Assembly (NCBI GenBank): GCA_947073495.1
Contig: CAMTMX010000001.1
Span: 38,812-102,811, forward strand
Origin: an uncultured Porphyromonadaceae bacterium
GTDB taxonomy: Bacteria; Bacteroidota; Bacteroidia; Bacteroidales; Muribaculaceae
Reading direction: 5' to 3'
DNA length: 64,000 nucleotides
In this document: positions 1-9,118 of the stretch, in pieces
Numbering within the stretch: the first letter of the stretch is position 1
Layout: each line of letters begins with the position of its first letter
Program-made: the position numbers and the translations under genes
Notes under the pieces: generated by a model
Database searches by the model: none
Told to the model about the DNA's origin: nothing
What the model saw: the letters and a program-made list of their open reading frames with translations, nothing else

Positions 1-910
1 CATCGACGGGATATAATTTTCGCATAGTGCGGAAATCGTTGTGAGCCCTTATCACTGCCTTTGCATTTGCAAAATCAAATTTAGCCACAAACATCCCAAA
101 TGCAAGTGTGTCCATAAGACGACGCCAAAAGAGTATCTTCCCTCTTTTGCCTGACGGTAAATTTTTATGAAGCAGCAAAAGATTATTGCGGAAATTCAGA
201 TACGTCTTCTTCGGATTTCCCTGATTTAAGGATGCCCCGCCGACATGATACACTTCCGAATCGCTTAAAGCCACCACCCGATATCCGGAAGCCAAAATGC
301 GGCAGCAAAGGTCGATCTCTTCCATGTGAGCGAAAAAACGCGGGTCAAGACCACCTAATTTTTTATATAGGTCTGTACGTACGAGCAATGCTGCGCCTGA
401 TGCCCATGTTATATCAACCGGATCCCCGTCATATTGCCCGTTGTCTTTCTCAACACAATCAAAAAGTCTACCTCGACAATAAGGATAGCCCAACCGGTCG
501 AGATAACCGCCGGCTGCCCCTGCATATTCAAAGCTTGTTTTATCCTTAAACGATTTGATCTTCGGTTGAAGCGCCCCGACATCAGGATTATCTTCCATGA
601 ATTTCAGCAATGGCTGCCACCAACCGGGAGTAACCTCGACATCACTGTTAAGGAGAAGAGTATAGGGATAATCCGAGGTCTCTATTGCTCGGTTGTAGCC
701 TTCGGCAAAACCATAATTCTCCTTAAATGCAATTGTCTTAATCTCAGGATAGTTTTCCCTCAGCCATACCAATGAATCGTCGGTCGAGCCATTGTCGGCA
801 ACAATAAGATCAACCTCGTCTCCCTGTGTGTATCTGAAAGCTGAAGGAATGAATTGCTTTAACAGACCGACACCGTTCCAGTTCAATATGATTACCGCAA
901 GACGCCCCAT
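1..910 (-). CDS. Glycosyltransferase family 2 (partial, C-terminus runs off the left edge)
   Basis: Reverse complement from ATG at 910 reads MGRLAVIILNWNGVGLLKQFIPSAF...DLIVADNGSTDDSLVWLRENYP...LLLNSDVEVTPGWW...; GT2 NWNG and DNGSTD motifs. Absent from the ORF track because it has no stop inside the window. Confidence 0.9.
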   Translation of the reverse strand, partial: MGRLAVIILNWNGVGLLKQFIPSAFRYTQGDEVDLIVADNGSTDDSLVWLRENYPEIKTIAFKENYGFAEGYNRAIETSDYPYTLLLNSDVEVTPGWWQPLLKFMEDNPDVGALQPKIKSFKDKTSFEYAGAAGGYLDRLGYPYCRGRLFDCVEKDNGQYDGDPVDITWASGAALLVRTDLYKKLGGLDPRFFAHMEEIDLCCRILASGYRVVALSDSEVYHVGGASLNQGNPKKTYLNFRNNLLLLHKNLPSGKRGKILFWRRLMDTLAFGMFVAKFDFANAKAVIRAHNDFRTMRKLYPVD

Positions 911-1024
911 GGTTAATGTTGAATTTTGAATTGTGAATTCTTATAATTCGGATTATTCGGATTAGTCTTATTGGAATTATGAATTCTTAAAACTATTATA
1001 TCTCTTATAAGGGGTTAAAAGGAT

Positions 1025-2338
1025 TCATATTTCCGAGATTATCAATTCAGGCTCGTCGGGATGTATGGAGACAAGACGCGCGGCAGCTACCATATTAATC
1101 AAAGATAGATCAAGAGGTGCCTCCACACGTAGATAATTATCTGTCAGACCATGCATGCACCCTTCTCCAGAAGACTGCTCCCAAAGTACAGGTCGCACGC
1201 TTCCCAAATTCTTTTTCATAAACGATTCCATCTTCATGTCGGAAAGCTTTGTAAGCAACCCTACACGTCGATGCTTCTCTTCCTGACTGACAATATCCCC
1301 AAGCAATAGTGCCTTTGTGCCGGGACGCTCGGAATATGGAAAAACGTGATAGCGTGTGACATCGAGGCTTTCGGCAAAAGCTAAACTTTTATCCCATTCC
1401 TGAGAAGTCTCGCCCCTTGCGCCAGCAATGATATCCACACCGATAAAAGCATTGGGTATCAAGTCACGGATAGCGGAGATACGGGATGCAAAGAGCGATG
1501 TGTCGTAACGGCGGTTCATCAGTTTGAGCACAGCATCCGATCCCGACTGAAGGGGAATATGGAAATGCGGCATAAAAGCACGTGCCTCTTCAGCTATCCA
1601 TCTGATAATCTCTTCTGTGAGAAGGTTCGGTTCAATGGATGATATTCGATATCGTTCTATCCCCTCCACCTCATCAAGACGCCTGAGAAGAGTGAACAGA
1701 TCCTGACCGTTATCCCTGCCATATTCACCAATGTTCACGCCAGTGATTACTATCTCTTTCCCACCTGCCGCCGCAGCTTCTCGCGCCATTTTCACAAGAT
1801 CTTCCGTGACTCCGGAACGAGAGCGGCCCCGTGCGTAAGGTATCGTGCAATATGTGCAGAAATAGTTACACCCATCCTGCACTTTCAGAAAGAATCTTGT
1901 GCGGTCTCCCCTCTCACACGACGGACGAAATTCACTGATAGAAAACACCGGAGTGACTTCAGTGCGCTTCTTTTTGTCTTCAAGCCAACGGTCTATATAT
2001 TCCGCCATGAGAAGTTTCTCATTTGAACCAAGCACAATATCCACCCCCGGCAAAGCTGAAACCTCTTCCGGCTTCAGCTGCGCATAGCATCCGGTCACAA
2101 CTATTGAGGCATCCGGGTATCTTGTGGCAAGGGAACGGATAAGGCGTCGTCCTTTCTTGTCTGCCATTTCAGTAACAGAACAGGTGTTGACGATACATAA
2201 ATCCGGCTTTTCACCTTTTGCTGCGCGCGTTATTCCTCTGCCTGAAAGAATTTTTCCAATAGTAGATGTCTCGGCAAAATTAAGCTTACACCCAAGGGTG
2301 AAATATGCAGCCTTAAGATTATTTGTCTGGTCGGTCAT
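1025..2338 (-). CDS. mtaB: MiaB/MtaB-like tRNA methylthiotransferase (radical SAM); start placed at internal MTDQTNNLKAAYFTLGCKLN
   Basis: TLGCKLNFAET N-terminal UPF0004 motif, radical-SAM CNYFCTYCTIPYARGRSRS, C-terminal TRAM-like region. The ORF-track start at 2482 would overlap surE. Confidence 0.88.
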   Translation of the reverse strand: MTDQTNNLKAAYFTLGCKLNFAETSTIGKILSGRGITRAAKGEKPDLCIVNTCSVTEMADKKGRRLIRSLATRYPDASIVVTGCYAQLKPEEVSALPGVDIVLGSNEKLLMAEYIDRWLEDKKKRTEVTPVFSISEFRPSCERGDRTRFFLKVQDGCNYFCTYCTIPYARGRSRSGVTEDLVKMAREAAAAGGKEIVITGVNIGEYGRDNGQDLFTLLRRLDEVEGIERYRISSIEPNLLTEEIIRWIAEEARAFMPHFHIPLQSGSDAVLKLMNRRYDTSLFASRISAIRDLIPNAFIGVDIIAGARGETSQEWDKSLAFAESLDVTRYHVFPYSERPGTKALLLGDIVSQEEKHRRVGLLTKLSDMKMESFMKKNLGSVRPVLWEQSSGEGCMHGLTDNYLRVEAPLDLSLINMVAAARLVSIHPDEPELIISEI

Positions 2339-2428
2339 AATATGCAAAATTACAACTTTTTTTTGAGACTGAGCAGACACACCAAGAGATTCAACTTTTT
2401 TTATTATTTTTGTTGAAAATACGTTTTT

Positions 2429-3202
2429 ATGAAAAAGAATATGAAACCCCTCATACTTGTCAGCAATGACGATGGCATACAAGCATCAGGAGTACACTCG
2501 CTTATAGATGTGCTTGTCAAATTAGGTGAAGTTGTAGTGGTGTGTCCGGATTCACCGCAATCAGGGCAGTCAATGGCTATCACCTCCAACTCTCCGTTAA
2601 GAATCAAGCCTGTGGAAGATTACAATGGCGCAAAGATGTATAAAGTGAACGGGACTCCTGTGGATTGTATCAAATTGGCAATGCATACCGTAATAGACCG
2701 CAAGCCGGATCTTGTGGTATCCGGCATCAACCACGGCTCAAACGCCTCTATCAATGCAATGTATTCCGGCACTATGGGAGCCGCTTTCGAAGGATGTGCC
2801 TTTGGAATCCCCTCAATCGGTTTTTCCCTCACCAATCATTCAGCAGATGCCGATTTCTCCCCTTGCCTTCCATTTGTAGAAGCTATCTCCAGACAGGTTC
2901 TTGAGAATGGACTCCCTGAAGGAGTGGCACTTAATGTCAACATTCCTGATTGCATTCCCCACCCTACCGAAATGCGACTCACCAAAGGGTGTAAAGGGAG
3001 ATGGACTCACGAATACAAGGAGTATGTCGATCCACTTGGACAAAAATTTTATTGGCTTACAGGCAGTTTCATCAATGAAGAGCCCGAGAATACCGACACC
3101 GATGAATGGTGCCTTTCTCATGGCATAGTTTCAGTGGTGCCTGTCGCCCTTGACAGGACCGCACAAATTGACGATTTCAAAATTTTACAATTATTAACAT
3201 AA
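2429..3202 (+). CDS. surE: 5'/3'-nucleotidase SurE
   Basis: LVSNDDGIQASGVHSL, VCPDSPQSGQSMAIT, VSGINHGSNASINAMYSGTMGAA motifs. Confidence 0.95.
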   Translation: MKKNMKPLILVSNDDGIQASGVHSLIDVLVKLGEVVVVCPDSPQSGQSMAITSNSPLRIKPVEDYNGAKMYKVNGTPVDCIKLAMHTVIDRKPDLVVSGINHGSNASINAMYSGTMGAAFEGCAFGIPSIGFSLTNHSADADFSPCLPFVEAISRQVLENGLPEGVALNVNIPDCIPHPTEMRLTKGCKGRWTHEYKEYVDPLGQKFYWLTGSFINEEPENTDTDEWCLSHGIVSVVPVALDRTAQIDDFKILQLLT

Positions 3203-3273
3203 TTATTTATAGAATTATGTTAATTAACTAAAAATTATCCAATAAATATTTATGAAAGCAAAGTTTTTATTGT

Positions 3274-3281
3274 TAACTTTG
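3274..3281 (+). promoter_or_regulatory. Putative Bacteroidetes -7 element (TAACTTTG)
   Basis: Matches TAnnTTTG; followed by about 300 nt of non-coding sequence ending in a terminator. Confidence 0.4.
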
Positions 3282-3561
3282 CGACATTAATCAAATGAAA
3301 TTGTTCAGACTTTTTTTACAAGAATAAATTTTCTAATAACCGTTTTATTTTAAAGAGGTCTAAATAGTTTCAATAGATATAATGCTCTCTCCAAATCCCA
3401 ATTAGCGAAAACGAAACAGAATAGGAATTCTTTTCATAAAACCATTCAATCGTTTCATTGACAATTTTATTGTTGCATTAGTAAAGTTATGGATTAATAG
3501 TTAAAATTAGGATTAGGACCAACAATGCTCTCCGAAGTGGTTCGGGGGACATTGGAAAACT

Positions 3562-3592
3562 GGGGAGCGTAGTGATTACACGCCCCTTTTTT
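3562..3592 (+). terminator. Intrinsic terminator-like hairpin upstream of murF-alr
   Basis: GGGG(ag)CGT-agtgattac-ACGCCCC followed by TTTTTT. Confidence 0.6.
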
Positions 3593-3605
3593 ATGCCTAT
3601 AATTA

Positions 3606-3662
3606 ATTCAACTTTCGCAAGCGAAAGTTGAGGGTTATAAGGTTAAGTGAACTTGCTTAAAT
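3606..3662 (+). repeat. Dispersed palindrome-headed intergenic element, copy A (internally deleted)
   Basis: ATTCAACTTTCGCAAGCGAAAGTTGAGGGTTATAAGGTTAAGTGAACTTGCTTAAAT; shares both ends with copies B and C. Confidence 0.7.
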
Positions 3663-3773
3663 TATAACTAAAATTAAGCATTTATAGTTCTGATTTGTTT
3701 TATTAATATAGAAATTGTAATTTTGAATCCAAATTTCCACCTTTCTCTCCCTCATATTGCATAATCGCTTGTT

Positions 3774-6248
3774 ATGAAAGCTACTATCTCTGAAATCGCT
3801 TCAGCATTGGGTCTTAAGAATGACTCTAAAACCATAATCGATACTCTTCTCACCGATTCCCGCAGTCTTATCCGTCCTGAATCTTCATTATTTTTCGCCA
3901 TACACACTCCCGGAGGAAACGACGGACATAAATTCATGCGTGTGCTTTACGACAAAGGAGTGAGATGTTTTGTGGCTGAATATGTGCCGACAGACATGGA
4001 GACATGTACGGATGCCATTATCCTTAAGACAGACAACACTGTCCGTGCCTTAAGGGAGACATCATCCCTTGCCAGGAACAAACCGTGTGAGAGGGTTGCA
4101 ATCACCGGCAGCCGAGGGAAAACCACCTTAAAAGAGTGGATTTTTCAGTTAATGGAGCCATTGAAAGAAATAGCCCGCTCCCCCAGAAGTTATAACTCTC
4201 AGATAGGGGTGCCACTTTCAATGTGGGAGATAGAAAATTCCACAGCCATAGCTGTCATTGAAGCCGGAATCTCCCGAAAAGGAGAAATGAATGCCCTTGC
4301 TGAATGTATCTGTCCTGACACCGTGATATTCACAAATATCGGGGATGCACATTCCGAGGGGTTTGAATCCTTGGAAGAAAAGAGTGCGGAAAAAGCATTG
4401 CTCGCCGGTGGAGATAATGTAAAAAATATAATTTTCAATGCCGATTCTAATTTGCTTGGAACCGCACTTGCACCATACCTCAAGGGTAAAAATGTTATAG
4501 CATGGTCAACAACCGACCCATCCGCAGCTCTTTATATCAACTGCAGACAATCCGACAGCTCAGAATTAAAGGTGTTCTCATGGACTTTCAAGGGAGAAAC
4601 ACATTCTTTCGAAGCATCCTTGAAAAGTGGTGCAGACATCGAAAATGCAGCAGGAGCACTTGCCTTCATGCTTCTTGAAGGAGTGAGTGCCGAAGTGATA
4701 GCCGAAAGATTTAAAAGTCTTCATAAAATAGGCACCCGACTCAATGTCAGCGAAGGTGTGAACGGCTGCTCCGTTATCTTTGATTCCTACACAAGCGATT
4801 TCTCATCACTTCTTCCTGCTGTCAACTTCATGATGCGTAGAAAAATGCCGGAACAGCATTCAACTCTCGTGATGAGCGACATAAGGCATGAGACATCGCC
4901 TCTGACTGATATTTATACCGCAATCGCCACTGCTGTAAAAGAATCAGGGGTGGAACGTTTTATTGGCGTTGGGAAAGAAATGAGGAAACATGCAGGTCTA
5001 TTTCCTGAAGGCTCTCAATTTTTTGAAAACACCGACATGCTTCTTGCATCCCTTTCTCCATCTGATTTTGTATCGGAAATCATTTTGCTGAAAGGTGCTC
5101 CGGAATTTGAATTTGAACGTATAAACGAGCTTCTTGAGGCGCGTAAACATGAAACTGTGCTTGAAGTGAATCTTGATGCGATAGTCAGCAATTATAATTA
5201 TTTCCGCAGCCATCTTCCATCGGGAACAGGAATTGTGGCAATGGTTAAAGCATCGGGATATGGAGCCGGAAGCTATGAGATTGCCAAAACGATGCAGGAT
5301 TGCGGAGCCGCCTACCTTGCGGTGGCTGTACTCGATGAAGGGATTGATCTTCGCAAAAACGGCATCACCATGCCTATCATGGTGATGAATCCGAAGGTGG
5401 TGAACTACAGGTCAATGTTTGCCAATCATCTTGAACCTGAGATTTACAGCATGGAGATGCTCAGAGACGTGATCAGGGAGGCAGAGAAAAACGGAATAGA
5501 AAACTATCCGATCCATCTGAAACTTGACACAGGGATGCACCGCACCGGATTTATTCCGGAAGAACTTGACAAGGTTATAGAAGTCATTTCAAGGCAAAAG
5601 GCTGTGAAATTATCCTCAATGTTCTCTCATCTTGCAACTTCCGACTGCATCGACATGGATGACTATACCGAACTCCAGCTCTCCCGCTTCAAAAAGATGA
5701 CAGAACATATTCTTTCAAAGATTCCATATCCGGTGAAACGCCATGTGCTCAACAGCGCCGGGATTTTACGTTTTCCGGAACACCATTATGACATGGCACG
5801 CCTCGGTATCGGATTGTATGGAGCCAACACATTGCCGGAAGAGATTGAAAAACCACTTGCTGTGGTATCAACACTTCGTACTGTCATCATCGCCATTAGG
5901 GAATGGGAAGAAGGAGAGACCATCGGATATGGAAGAAAGGGCGTGTTAAAACGCAGGTCAAAGATAGCCACGATCCCTATCGGATATGCCGACGGCATGA
6001 ACCGACATTTCGGCAGAGGCAACATCTGCGTAAAAGTAAACGGTAAAGACGCGCCGACAATCGGAAATATCTGCATGGATGCATGTATGATCGATGTCAC
6101 TGGTATCGATTGCAAAGTCGGGGATGCTGTTGAGATATTCGGTCCACACGCGCCAGTGCAACGTCTTGCCGACCTTCTTGACACAATACCTTACGAAATC
6201 CTTACCTCCGTATCTCCACGTGTAAAGAGGGTGTACTATCGTGAGTAA
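3774..6248 (+). CDS. Bifunctional UDP-N-acetylmuramoyl-tripeptide:D-Ala-D-Ala ligase / alanine racemase (MurF-Alr fusion)
   Basis: N-terminal Mur ligase fold (ITGSRGKTTLKEW); C-terminal alanine racemase (MVKASGYGAGSYEIAK, LKLDTGMHRTGF, YGRKGVLKRRSKIATIPIGYADG). Confidence 0.93.
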   Translation: MKATISEIASALGLKNDSKTIIDTLLTDSRSLIRPESSLFFAIHTPGGNDGHKFMRVLYDKGVRCFVAEYVPTDMETCTDAIILKTDNTVRALRETSSLARNKPCERVAITGSRGKTTLKEWIFQLMEPLKEIARSPRSYNSQIGVPLSMWEIENSTAIAVIEAGISRKGEMNALAECICPDTVIFTNIGDAHSEGFESLEEKSAEKALLAGGDNVKNIIFNADSNLLGTALAPYLKGKNVIAWSTTDPSAALYINCRQSDSSELKVFSWTFKGETHSFEASLKSGADIENAAGALAFMLLEGVSAEVIAERFKSLHKIGTRLNVSEGVNGCSVIFDSYTSDFSSLLPAVNFMMRRKMPEQHSTLVMSDIRHETSPLTDIYTAIATAVKESGVERFIGVGKEMRKHAGLFPEGSQFFENTDMLLASLSPSDFVSEIILLKGAPEFEFERINELLEARKHETVLEVNLDAIVSNYNYFRSHLPSGTGIVAMVKASGYGAGSYEIAKTMQDCGAAYLAVAVLDEGIDLRKNGITMPIMVMNPKVVNYRSMFANHLEPEIYSMEMLRDVIREAEKNGIENYPIHLKLDTGMHRTGFIPEELDKVIEVISRQKAVKLSSMFSHLATSDCIDMDDYTELQLSRFKKMTEHILSKIPYPVKRHVLNSAGILRFPEHHYDMARLGIGLYGANTLPEEIEKPLAVVSTLRTVIIAIREWEEGETIGYGRKGVLKRRSKIATIPIGYADGMNRHFGRGNICVKVNGKDAPTIGNICMDACMIDVTGIDCKVGDAVEIFGPHAPVQRLADLLDTIPYEILTSVSPRVKRVYYRE

Positions 6249-6258
6249 AGGTTGTCGG

Positions 6259-6462
6259 TTACATTGATGTGTTTAAAGCCTCAAGACATTTCTTGACCTC
6301 CTGATCTGTGGTAAAGAGCTTTTCTTTGCAATACTTCAGGAGTTCAAGAGCGCGAGAGGTGTAGCCGGCAAGACTGTCGATATCGCAATCATCACTTTGC
6401 ATTTTAGCGACAATGGCTTCGAGTTCGGCAATAGCCTTGCCGTATGAAAGCTGCTGATCCAT
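6259..6462 (-). CDS. xseB: Exodeoxyribonuclease VII small subunit
   Basis: 67 aa, SYGKAIAELEAIVAKMQSDDCDIDSLAGYTSRALELLKYCKEKL; adjacent to xseA. Confidence 0.9.
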   Translation of the reverse strand: MDQQLSYGKAIAELEAIVAKMQSDDCDIDSLAGYTSRALELLKYCKEKLFTTDQEVKKCLEALNTSM

Positions 6463-6479
6463 AACTATATTTTTTATTT

Positions 6480-6625
6480 ATTTAAGTTTCGCAAGCTCAC
6501 TTAAGATTTGAAGGTTAAGGGGTTATATTTACACATGATCCTTAAAAGGAACCTGAACTCTATCCACAATTGTAGATTAACCTTTTAACCTCATAACCCT
6601 CAACTTTCGCATGCGAAAGTTGAAT
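6480..6625 (-). repeat. Dispersed palindrome-headed intergenic element, copy B (full-length form)
   Basis: Minus-strand ATTCAACTTTCGCATGCGAAAGTTGAGGGTTATGAGGTTAAAAGGTTAATC...ATTGTGGATAG...CTTAAGTGAGCTTGCGAAACTTAAAT; aligns end to end with copy C. Confidence 0.75.
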
Positions 6626-6628
6626 TAT

Positions 6629-8026
6629 TTATATTATTTCAGATTCTATCGTTCCCTTGTGCAGACAGGTGGAGATCCTCGTGCCGCTCGATAATGAGGC
6701 GGCATCGGTGACAGCCTTCCCGTTCACACGTGTTATTGAATACCCCCTTTTGAGGGTGTTTTCAGGACTTAGGATTCCTATCATCCCTTCGAGACTCTCA
6801 AGTTTTGCGGTGTGACGCTTCATAGTCGAATCAGCCGCCATAGATAATCTTGCAGACAACTCATCCAGTCGATCTGCCGATCTTTCACAAGTTTTTGGAG
6901 CCAGTGTCTGCAAAAGCTGTCTAAACATCTCCACCTTTCCATTCGCCTGGGCGATCCTGGCTGAGACGATGGCGGGGATACGGGAAATTTCCCTCTCAAG
7001 CAAAGACCTCGCCGAAGCTATTCTTGTCTCGGCAAGTGCAGGAATCAAAGCTTCGCAATTTGAAAGCCTTCTCATCTCTCCGGAAATTCGATCATTGACA
7101 TAGCGGGTAATCGTATCAACAAGCTCCCCGGTCTTATTATAAGCGTTTCTTAAAGAATCCACAAAAAACGCCGCCACCGCCGTAGGTGTCTTCAATCGAG
7201 TGTGGGCGATCTCATCGAGCACCGTTCGGTCGCGTTCATGACCTATACCCACCACTATCGGAAGGGGAAACACCGCCACTTCCCTTGCAAGCTCATAATC
7301 ATCAAAGCCATTAAGGTCGGTTGTTGCGCCACCACCCCTGAGAATTGCCACGCAATCCCACAAGTCAATTGTCTGTTCCACAAACTTCAAAGCCTCTCTC
7401 ACGGAGAGTGATGTACGTTCCCCCTGCATTATAGCCGGCACGAGGAAGGGATAAAAAATAAAACCTTCCTGATTTGACATAAGATGATTCATGAAATCAC
7501 CATAACCTGCCGCACCTGCCGCAGAGATTACGGCTATCCGCTGTGGAGCCACAGGCATCGCCTTCAACCTGTTTAATCCGAGCACACCTTCATTATGGAG
7601 CTTCATAAGAATCTCCCGCCTGAGACGCTCCATGTCTCCGAGAGTGTATGACGGATCTATATCATTGACAGTAAATGACAATCCGTATAGCTGATGATGA
7701 TTTGCAGTGCCATTGAGCATCACCTTCAGACCGGTCATTATGTCCCGACCGGTTGCCGCATAAAATTTTTGACGAATATATTGAAACCGGGATTGCCAGA
7801 TAGTCGCCCTAAGCTTCGCTACAGTTTGTCCGGATTGATTTTTTTCAATCAACTCCATATAACAGTGTCCTCCATTGACACGGACATCGCTGAGTTCTGC
7901 AATGACCCAAGCCCCCTGCAATACAGGAGACCGTCTGACTGCGTCTCCGATGGCTGTCGTATATTGAGAAAGCGTCATCGGTGCAGGAGTGGCACCAAAC
8001 AAATTCTGAGAGGTCATTTCTTTCAC
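6629..8026 (-). CDS. xseA: Exodeoxyribonuclease VII large subunit
   Basis: OB-fold N-terminus (QGAWVIAELSDVRVNGGHCYMELIEK) and RIAVISAAGAAGYGDF, ILRGGGATTDLNGFDDYELAREVA motifs. Confidence 0.95.
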   Translation of the reverse strand: MKEMTSQNLFGATPAPMTLSQYTTAIGDAVRRSPVLQGAWVIAELSDVRVNGGHCYMELIEKNQSGQTVAKLRATIWQSRFQYIRQKFYAATGRDIMTGLKVMLNGTANHHQLYGLSFTVNDIDPSYTLGDMERLRREILMKLHNEGVLGLNRLKAMPVAPQRIAVISAAGAAGYGDFMNHLMSNQEGFIFYPFLVPAIMQGERTSLSVREALKFVEQTIDLWDCVAILRGGGATTDLNGFDDYELAREVAVFPLPIVVGIGHERDRTVLDEIAHTRLKTPTAVAAFFVDSLRNAYNKTGELVDTITRYVNDRISGEMRRLSNCEALIPALAETRIASARSLLEREISRIPAIVSARIAQANGKVEMFRQLLQTLAPKTCERSADRLDELSARLSMAADSTMKRHTAKLESLEGMIGILSPENTLKRGYSITRVNGKAVTDAASLSSGTRISTCLHKGTIESEII

Positions 8027-9111
8027 TCCTCTTCCCTAACCGCTCCTATTTCTTTCAAGGCTCCTGTGGCAGGATCAAACACTGCATAAGAAGGCTCTTT
8101 TTTATCGCTGAACACAGATGGGTTAAGCCCGAAGACTACCCCGAACTGCGACATTTCCAATTCCTGTTGCCAAAGTGCATTTCCTTGGAAAGATACCGTC
8201 ACTTCCGCAGCACCGGGCACGCAATACGCAACAGCATCTTTGGGCAGTTTCTTTTCTTCTCCCTTGGAATCAACCGGAAGAGTCCCTTTATTCGTGATGT
8301 TTACCGAAATGTATACCGGTTCTCCCGAATAATCATCCGCACCTACAAACCCATTGAAATTGCTAAGCCGAAATAATGTCTTCTTTCCGTTTTCTGCAGG
8401 AACAAATGTAAAATTACGAACTACGGTCTCTTTTGTGATATTGCCGAGAAAAGCTGCCGTGAGAGTAGCCTCCTGATGTGCGAGGGAATTTAGCATCAGT
8501 TCAAGTTGCTTTCCATCTGTGGGCATAGTCTCGGCAGTGCCCCTTGTAAGGGAAATCTTGGCATCCCTAATCTCCATAAGATTTTCAGCGAGCATCTGTG
8601 CCTGCTTGGCAGAAGACTGGGAAGCAATAAAATCCTCATCAACATATTGGAGATACTCGTTATCTCCAATCTTTTCACCTTCAAACATGTCGACAGCAGC
8701 ATCCTCTTCCACCGGCAATTCAGGAGTTTTGTTGATGGAAAGAAGCATTCCGTCGGCATCAACCCCGATATATGTTGTGGACCCCGGCTTAAGTTGCATC
8801 AAATAACGGGAATCAGGATCCGGGATGCCATAGGGACGCACCTTCACCGATTTAATAGTCCATATTTCAGCATCATTTTTGACAACTTTGTCGGTGCCCA
8901 TATATTTTTTAGCATACTGATAATATGGTCCTGCCTTAAGGGTTTCTTTTACAGCCGTCACCTCAACATCCAATGCCGTGATTGGAAGAGTATATATCAA
9001 GCCGTATTCATTATGTTTCTCTGCGGTAAGTATTTTTGTCTGTTGTGCAGAGACCGGGACAAGCGATGCAAGAAGCATCACAGAGGTTAGAATGTTTTTT
9101 ATCATATTCAT
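8023..9111 (-). CDS. DUF4831-like secreted protein
   Basis: Signal peptide (MLLASLVPVSAQ) and YTLPITALDVEVTAVKETLKAGPYYQYAKKYMG; family name from memory. Confidence 0.65.
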   Translation of the reverse strand: MNMIKNILTSVMLLASLVPVSAQQTKILTAEKHNEYGLIYTLPITALDVEVTAVKETLKAGPYYQYAKKYMGTDKVVKNDAEIWTIKSVKVRPYGIPDPDSRYLMQLKPGSTTYIGVDADGMLLSINKTPELPVEEDAAVDMFEGEKIGDNEYLQYVDEDFIASQSSAKQAQMLAENLMEIRDAKISLTRGTAETMPTDGKQLELMLNSLAHQEATLTAAFLGNITKETVVRNFTFVPAENGKKTLFRLSNFNGFVGADDYSGEPVYISVNITNKGTLPVDSKGEEKKLPKDAVAYCVPGAAEVTVSFQGNALWQQELEMSQFGVVFGLNPSVFSDKKEPSYAVFDPATGALKEIGAVREEE

Positions 9112-9118
9112 TGTTTTG

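Noticed and set aside
232-775. Plus-strand ORFs of 105 and 113 aa at the left edge
   Set aside because: Antisense to the GT2 coding frame that runs off the window edge.
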